This document shows, piece by piece, positions 6,301-9,362 of a stretch of 9,362 nt of DNA (its first letter is position 1; each line of letters begins with the position of its first letter). A program made the position numbers and the translations under genes. The notes below the pieces were generated by a model. It worked only from the letters and a program-made list of their open reading frames with translations, was not told the origin of the DNA and searched no databases. This stretch comes from Streptomyces regalis (GTDB lineage: Bacteria; Actinomycetota; Actinomycetes; Streptomycetales; Streptomycetaceae): contig NZ_LLZG01000101.1 in assembly GCF_001509475.1 (NCBI RefSeq), forward strand, positions 1-9,362, written 5' to 3'.

Positions 6301-8318
6301 GCTCGGCCGGCTACGACCACAAGGGCATGGGCATCACCGCCCGCGGCGCCTGGGAGTCCGTCAAGCGGCACTTCCGCGAGCTGGGCGTGGACACCCAGAG
6401 CGAGGACTTCACGGTCGTCGGCATCGGCGACATGTCCGGTGACGTGTTCGGCAACGGCATGCTGCTCAGCGAGCACATCCGCCTGGTCGCCGCCTTCGAC
6501 CACCGGCACATCTTCATCGACCCGAAGCCGGACGCGGCCACCTCCTACGCCGAGCGCCGCCGCGTCTTCGAGCTGCCGCGCTCCAGCTGGGCGGACTACA
6601 ACACCGAGCTGCTGTCGGCCGGTGGCGGAGTCTTCCCCCGCAGCGCCAAGGCGATCCAGGTCAACGCGCACATCCGCGAGGCCCTCGGCATCGAGGGCAA
6701 GGTGTCCAAGATGACGCCGGCCGAGCTGATGAAGGCCATCCTCAAGGCGCCGGTGGACCTGCTGTGGAACGGCGGCATCGGTACGTACGTCAAGGCGTCC
6801 ACCGAGACCCACGCGGATGTCGGCGACAAGGCCAACGACCCGATCCGCGTCGACGGTGCCGACCTGCGCGTCAAGGTCGTCGGCGAGGGCGGCAACCTGG
6901 GCCTGACCCAGCTCGGGCGCATCGAGTTCGCGCGCCAGGGCGGCAAGATCAACACCGATGCGATCGACAACAGCGCGGGCGTCGACACCTCCGACCACGA
7001 GGTGAACATCAAGATCCTGCTCAACGGCCTGGTCGCCGACGGCGACATGACCGTCAAGCAGCGCAACAAGCTGCTCGCCGAGATGACCGACGAGGTCGGC
7101 GGCCTGGTCCTGCGCAACAACTACGCACAGAACACGGCGATCGCCAACGCCCTCGCCCAGTCCAAGGACATGCTCCACGCCCAGCAGCGCTTCATGAAGC
7201 ACCTGGTCAGGGAAGGCCACCTGGACCGCGCGCTGGAGTTCCTGCCCACCGACCGCCAGGTCCGCGAACGCCTCGGCGCCGGCCACGGCCTGACCGGAGC
7301 GGAGACGGCCGTCCTGCTGGCGTACACGAAGATCACGGTCGCCGAGGAGCTGCTGCACACGACGCTGCCCGACGACCCGTACCTGAGCACCCTGCTGCAC
7401 GCGTACTTCCCGACCCCGCTGCGCGAGCGGTTCCCGGAGCACCTCGTCAGCCACCCGCTGCGCCGTGAGATCACCACGACCGTGCTGGTCAACGACACGG
7501 TCAACACGGGCGGTACGACGTATCTGCACCGGCTGCGCGAGGAGACCGGGGCATCGCTGGAGGAGATCGTCCGGGCGCAGACCGTGGCCCGTGCGATCTT
7601 CCGCTCGGCGGCCGTCTGGGACGAGGTCGAGGCGCTCGACAACAAGGTGGAGGCCGACGTCCAGACCCGGATCCGGCTGCACTCGCGCCGTCTCGTCGAG
7701 CGCGGCACGCGCTGGCTGCTCAACAACCGGCCGCAGCCGCTGGAACTCGTCGACACCGTCGACTTCTTCGCCGAGCGCGTCGAGCAGGTGTGGTCGCAGC
7801 TGCCGAAGCTGCTGCGCGGCGCGGACCTCGACTGGTACCAGCAGATCTACGACGAGCTGTCCGGCGCGGGCGTCCCGGACGAACTCGCCACCCGCGTGGC
7901 CGGGTTCTCCTCCGCCTTCCCGACGCTGGACATCGTCTCGGTGGCCGACCGCATGAGCCGGGACCCCATGGACGTCGCCGAGGTCTACTACGACCTCGCC
8001 GACCGCCTCCACATCACCCAGCTCATGGACCGCATCATCGAGCTGCCCCGCGCCGACCGCTGGCAGTCCATGGCCCGCGCCTCCATCCGCGAGGACCTCT
8101 ACGCCGCCCACGCGGCCCTGACCTCGGACGTCCTGGCCGCCGGCATCGGCACCGCGACACCCGAGCAGCGGTACCAGGCGTGGGAGCAGAAGAACCTGGC
8201 GATTCTGAGTCGGGCGCGCACGACCCTGGAGGAGATCCAGGGGTCGGACACCTTCGACCTGGCCAACCTTTCGGTGGCGATGCGCACCATGCGAACGTTG
8301 CTGCGGACGCACTCGTAG
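3387..8318 (+). CDS. gdhB: NAD-specific glutamate dehydrogenase, 180-kDa class
   Basis: A 1643-aa cytoplasmic enzyme of the large GDH class (Pseudomonas GdhB, mycobacterial L-GDH180 and the AMP-requiring Streptomyces clavuligerus enzyme; members run about 1600-1650 aa). It catalyses L-glutamate + NAD+ + H2O to 2-oxoglutarate + ammonium + NADH, mainly as a catabolic reaction. The N-terminal ~700 residues are regulatory, with ACT-like repeats, for example about 425-495 and 575-635. The catalytic part has GGLRWSDRREDFR (842-854), the lysine-bearing segment KAQMVKN...VGAKGGF (862-880; Lys867 and Lys877 match substrate-binding and catalytic lysines), YDHKGMGITARGAW, the dinucleotide loop GIGDMSGDVFGNG (1012-1024) and GEGGNLGLTQ (from 1166). 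A helical C-terminal region follows. AGGAG at 3372-3376 precedes the ATG by 10 bases. It is a single-gene unit with its own terminator. Mycobacterial relatives are inhibited by the FHA protein GarA; nothing in this window shows that here. Confidence 0.97.
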   Translation: MQTKLDEAKAELLERAARVAENSPVGGYLPTGTTDEGTAGTPDHDTVLAFLQRYYLHTAPEDLSDRDPVDIFGAAFSHYRLAENRPQGTANVRVHTPTVEENGWTCSHSVVEVVTDDMPFLVDSVTNELTRQGRGIHVVIHPQVSVRRDVTGKLIEVLPEPPAGELPHDTHIESWIHVEIDRETDRADLKQITADLLRVLSDVREAVEDWSKMRDAALRMADELPTEPTSDLREQEVEEARELLRWLADDHFTFLGYREYELREDDSLAAVPGTGLGILRSDPHHSETDSHPVSPSFERLPADARAKAREHKLLILTKANSRATVHRPSYLDYVGVKKFDENGEVVGERRYLGLFSSAAYTESVRRVPVIRRKVDEVLEVAGFSPHSHDGRDLLQILETYPRDELFQTPVPELQRIATSVLYLQERRRLRLYLRQDEYGRYYSALVYLPRDRYTTGVRLRIIDILKEELGGTSVDFTAWNTESILSRLHFVVRVPQGTELPQLSDADKERIEARLVEAARSWADGFADALNAELGEERAAELLRRYSGAFAEGYKADHTPRSAVSDLVHIEQLTEENNFSLSLYEPVGAAPEERRFKIYRKGAAVSLSAVLPVLSRLGVEVVDERPYELRCSDRSVAWIYDFGLRMPKFPGGDYLGDDARERFSEAFAATWTGKAENDGFNALVLSAGLTWRQAMVLRAYAKYMRQAGSTFSQDYMEDTLRNNVHTTRLLVSLFEARMSPDRQRAGREIVDALLEEVDAALDQVASLDEDRILRSFLTVIKATLRTNFFQEAAGGQPHDYVSMKFDPQAIPDLPAPRPAYEIWVYSPRVEGVHLRFGKVARGGLRWSDRREDFRTEILGLVKAQMVKNTVIVPVGAKGGFVAKQLPDPGVDRDAWLAEGIASYKTFISALLDITDNMVAGEVVPPSDVVRHDEDDTYLVVAADKGTATFSDIANGVAEQYNFWLGDAFASGGSAGYDHKGMGITARGAWESVKRHFRELGVDTQSEDFTVVGIGDMSGDVFGNGMLLSEHIRLVAAFDHRHIFIDPKPDAATSYAERRRVFELPRSSWADYNTELLSAGGGVFPRSAKAIQVNAHIREALGIEGKVSKMTPAELMKAILKAPVDLLWNGGIGTYVKASTETHADVGDKANDPIRVDGADLRVKVVGEGGNLGLTQLGRIEFARQGGKINTDAIDNSAGVDTSDHEVNIKILLNGLVADGDMTVKQRNKLLAEMTDEVGGLVLRNNYAQNTAIANALAQSKDMLHAQQRFMKHLVREGHLDRALEFLPTDRQVRERLGAGHGLTGAETAVLLAYTKITVAEELLHTTLPDDPYLSTLLHAYFPTPLRERFPEHLVSHPLRREITTTVLVNDTVNTGGTTYLHRLREETGASLEEIVRAQTVARAIFRSAAVWDEVEALDNKVEADVQTRIRLHSRRLVERGTRWLLNNRPQPLELVDTVDFFAERVEQVWSQLPKLLRGADLDWYQQIYDELSGAGVPDELATRVAGFSSAFPTLDIVSVADRMSRDPMDVAEVYYDLADRLHITQLMDRIIELPRADRWQSMARASIREDLYAAHAALTSDVLAAGIGTATPEQRYQAWEQKNLAILSRARTTLEEIQGSDTFDLANLSVAMRTMRTLLRTHS

Positions 8319-8329
8319 GCCGTACGAGT
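8311..8329 (+). other. Inverted repeat straddling the gdhB stop codon
   Basis: ACTCGTA (8311-8317) and TACGAGT (8323-8329) are perfect inverse complements around a five-base loop, and the stop codon (8316-8318) lies in the left arm and loop edge. It stands 23 bases before the larger terminator hairpin. It may be incidental or help stabilise the message 3' end. Confidence 0.4.
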
Positions 8330-8349
8330 ATCTAAGCCGTACGCGTATC
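8319..8349. repeat. Tandem 14-base direct repeat after gdhB
   Basis: GCCGTACGAGTATC (8319-8332) is followed by GCCGTACGCGTATC (8336-8349), 13 of 14 bases identical, with a 17-base period. The second copy contains the palindrome TACGCGTA (8340-8347). The repeat fills the gap between the gdhB stop codon and its terminator. No role is known to me. Confidence 0.55.
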
Positions 8350-8352
8350 AGG

Positions 8353-8381
8353 GCGCCCCGGGCTGTGACAGCCCGGGGCGC
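8353..8381 (+). terminator. Strong intrinsic-type terminator of gdhB
   Basis: GCGCCCCGGGCTG (8353-8365) pairs perfectly with CAGCCCGGGGCGC (8369-8381). The 13-bp all-GC-rich stem (one A-T pair) has a three-base loop TGA. A modest T-containing stretch (CATTTCT, 8387-8393) follows after a few bases. Position 35 bases past the gdhB stop and before the next gene makes termination the obvious reading. Confidence 0.85.
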
Positions 8382-8408
8382 TCCCGCATTTCTGGACAGA
8401 CCGGGAAT

Positions 8409-8414
8409 TACAGT
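8409..8414 (+). promoter_or_regulatory. Candidate -10 element for a leaderless membrane-protein message
   Basis: TACAGT fits the actinomycete -10 consensus TANNNT. With its last T at -7, transcription would begin at 8421, exactly the first base of the GTG start codon. No good -35 hexamer is present at standard spacing, and no Shine-Dalgarno site precedes the start. Both facts fit a leaderless transcript but do not prove it. Confidence 0.45.
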
Positions 8415-8420
8415 GCTGGC

Positions 8421-9362
8421 GTGAGCACGATGCGCGCCGCGCCGCCGACGCGGAGAACGACGGTCGTTCCGCAGGTCGCCGCCGCGCCGGTCGTGGTTCT
8501 GCTGCTCCTCGTGATCGTCCGGCTCCCGTGGGCCGGTGACCTCGGTATGCACGCGGCGACCGTCGAACGCCTGCGGCACAGCCTGGTCGATCCCGGCAAC
8601 CCGCTGGTCGACGCGGACACGCCGAGTCCGTACTACTCGCCGTGGATGCTGGTGCTCGGGTGCCTCGCGCGGGTGACGGGGCTCTCGGTCTTCGTCGTGC
8701 TGCGGATCGGTGCGCTGGCCGGGCTGGCGCTCCTGACCACGGGCCTGTGGCGCTACGTCCGTACCCTGAGCGCGCATCGGGCCGCGCCCGCGCTTGCCGC
8801 GCTGTGCCTGGTGTTGCTGTGGGGGACCTCGCTGTTCACGTGGAGCGGGTTTCTCGGGCTGAACTCGCTGGCGCTGACGGTGTCGTATCCGAGTGTGTTC
8901 GCGCTCGGACTGGCCTTTCACTTCTGGGCCTGGCTGGCGGGGGCGGTGCGCTCGGGTCCGGCGGGCGGTCGGGGGACGTGGATCGGGCTCGGTGCGCTGT
9001 GGGCGGTGATCCTGCTCTGCCATCAGTTCTCGGGCGTCGTGGCCTCGCTGGGCGCACTGGCCACGGTGGTCGCCGCGCGGCCCGGGCGCGAGGTGTGGCT
9101 GCGGCTGGGGGGTGGGGCGGCGGTCGGGGTGGTGGTGCTGTGGGTGTGGCCGTACTACGACTTCTTCGCGCTGTTCGGGGCGGGCGCCGATCTGGAGGCG
9201 GTGCATCGGGGGCTGTACCGGGATCTGGTGGGCCGGTACTGGCTGGTGCTGCTGGGGGTGGTGGCGCTGGTGGTGCGGTGGCGGCGGGACCGGCGCGATC
9301 CGCTGGTGCTGTTCTTCGCGCTGGGGGTGATGGTCGTGGCGCTGGGCGGGGTGACCGGGCAC
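8421..9362 (+). CDS. Polytopic membrane protein, N-terminal part (runs off the window)
   Basis: An open frame of 314 codons without a stop, truncated by the window end. A short Arg-containing N-terminus (MSTMRAAPPTRRTT) leads into a first membrane segment at about residues 19-35. Then comes a polar, presumably external loop holding GDLGMHAATVERLRHSL (39-55), DPGNPLVDADTPSPYYSP (57-74). Further hydrophobic segments lie at about 75-110, 121-141, 147-176, 186-218, 227-251, 260-275 and 283-312. A first membrane helix followed by an Asp-bearing external loop, then many helices, resembles GT-C type polyprenyl-phosphate sugar transferases. I recognise no decisive motif, so this is only a suggestion; an uncharacterised membrane protein is the safe name. 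GTG 8421 is chosen as start because a -10 element predicts transcription beginning there; ATG 8430 is the alternative. The gene follows the gdhB terminator and is probably independent of it. Confidence 0.8.
   Translation, partial: MSTMRAAPPTRRTTVVPQVAAAPVVVLLLLVIVRLPWAGDLGMHAATVERLRHSLVDPGNPLVDADTPSPYYSPWMLVLGCLARVTGLSVFVVLRIGALAGLALLTTGLWRYVRTLSAHRAAPALAALCLVLLWGTSLFTWSGFLGLNSLALTVSYPSVFALGLAFHFWAWLAGAVRSGPAGGRGTWIGLGALWAVILLCHQFSGVVASLGALATVVAARPGREVWLRLGGGAAVGVVVLWVWPYYDFFALFGAGADLEAVHRGLYRDLVGRYWLVLLGVVALVVRWRRDRRDPLVLFFALGVMVVALGGVTGH

Noticed and set aside
3471..9362. A minus-strand open frame of nearly 2000 codons opposite gdhB and the membrane gene
   Set aside because: It mirrors the high-GC third positions of the sense genes, which remove stop codons on the other strand. 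Its translation is repetitive in Arg, Gly, Val, Leu, Asp and Gln, with no domains, while the sense strand encodes well-conserved proteins.

Overview
The window looks like chromosomal DNA from a high-GC actinomycete, almost certainly Streptomyces. The genes have a very strong G/C bias at third codon positions, which also opens long meaningless antisense frames. The large NAD-dependent glutamate dehydrogenase, the DUF6912-type protein and the TANNNT-type -10 elements placed directly at start codons all fit that group. I see no insertion sequence, phage gene, CRISPR array, tRNA or rRNA. This is mostly ordinary core-chromosome territory; the interest lies in the regulatory DNA.

Layout, left to right. 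(1) Bases 1-404 hold no convincing gene but several inverted repeats, the best a 12-bp stem just upstream of the first gene. (2) A 171-aa DUF6912-like protein of unknown function (+, 405-920). (3) A 92-base spacer with a 15-base tandem direct repeat and a full match to the RecA-NDp (PafBC-type) DNA-damage promoter, TTGTCAGTG-N8-TACGGT. Its predicted transcription start falls at the ATG of (4), a 221-aa HAD-superfamily hydrolase (+, 1013-1678). (5) A perfect 9-bp hairpin between convergent genes. (6) A DJ-1/PfpI-family protein (-, 1802-2368). (7) About 1 kb without a convincing gene (2369-3386), containing a pyrimidine-rich stretch and a possible long leader for (8), the 1643-aa NAD-specific glutamate dehydrogenase of the 180-kDa class (+, 3387-8318). 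(9) A strong 13-bp terminator hairpin preceded by a tandem repeat. (10) The first 314 codons of a polytopic membrane protein (+, 8421 to the window end), apparently translated from a leaderless GTG-start message.

The genes do not form one operon. HAD and DJ-1/PfpI converge, and DJ-1/PfpI and the dehydrogenase diverge across the 1-kb gap. The dehydrogenase is closed off by its own terminator, and the membrane protein seems to have its own -10 element. The dehydrogenase links glutamate nitrogen to the TCA cycle. The HAD hydrolase is the one gene with a recognisable stress-type promoter, which suggests a DNA-damage-induced phosphatase-like enzyme; this is inference from a motif match. I did not find a clearly new multi-gene system.
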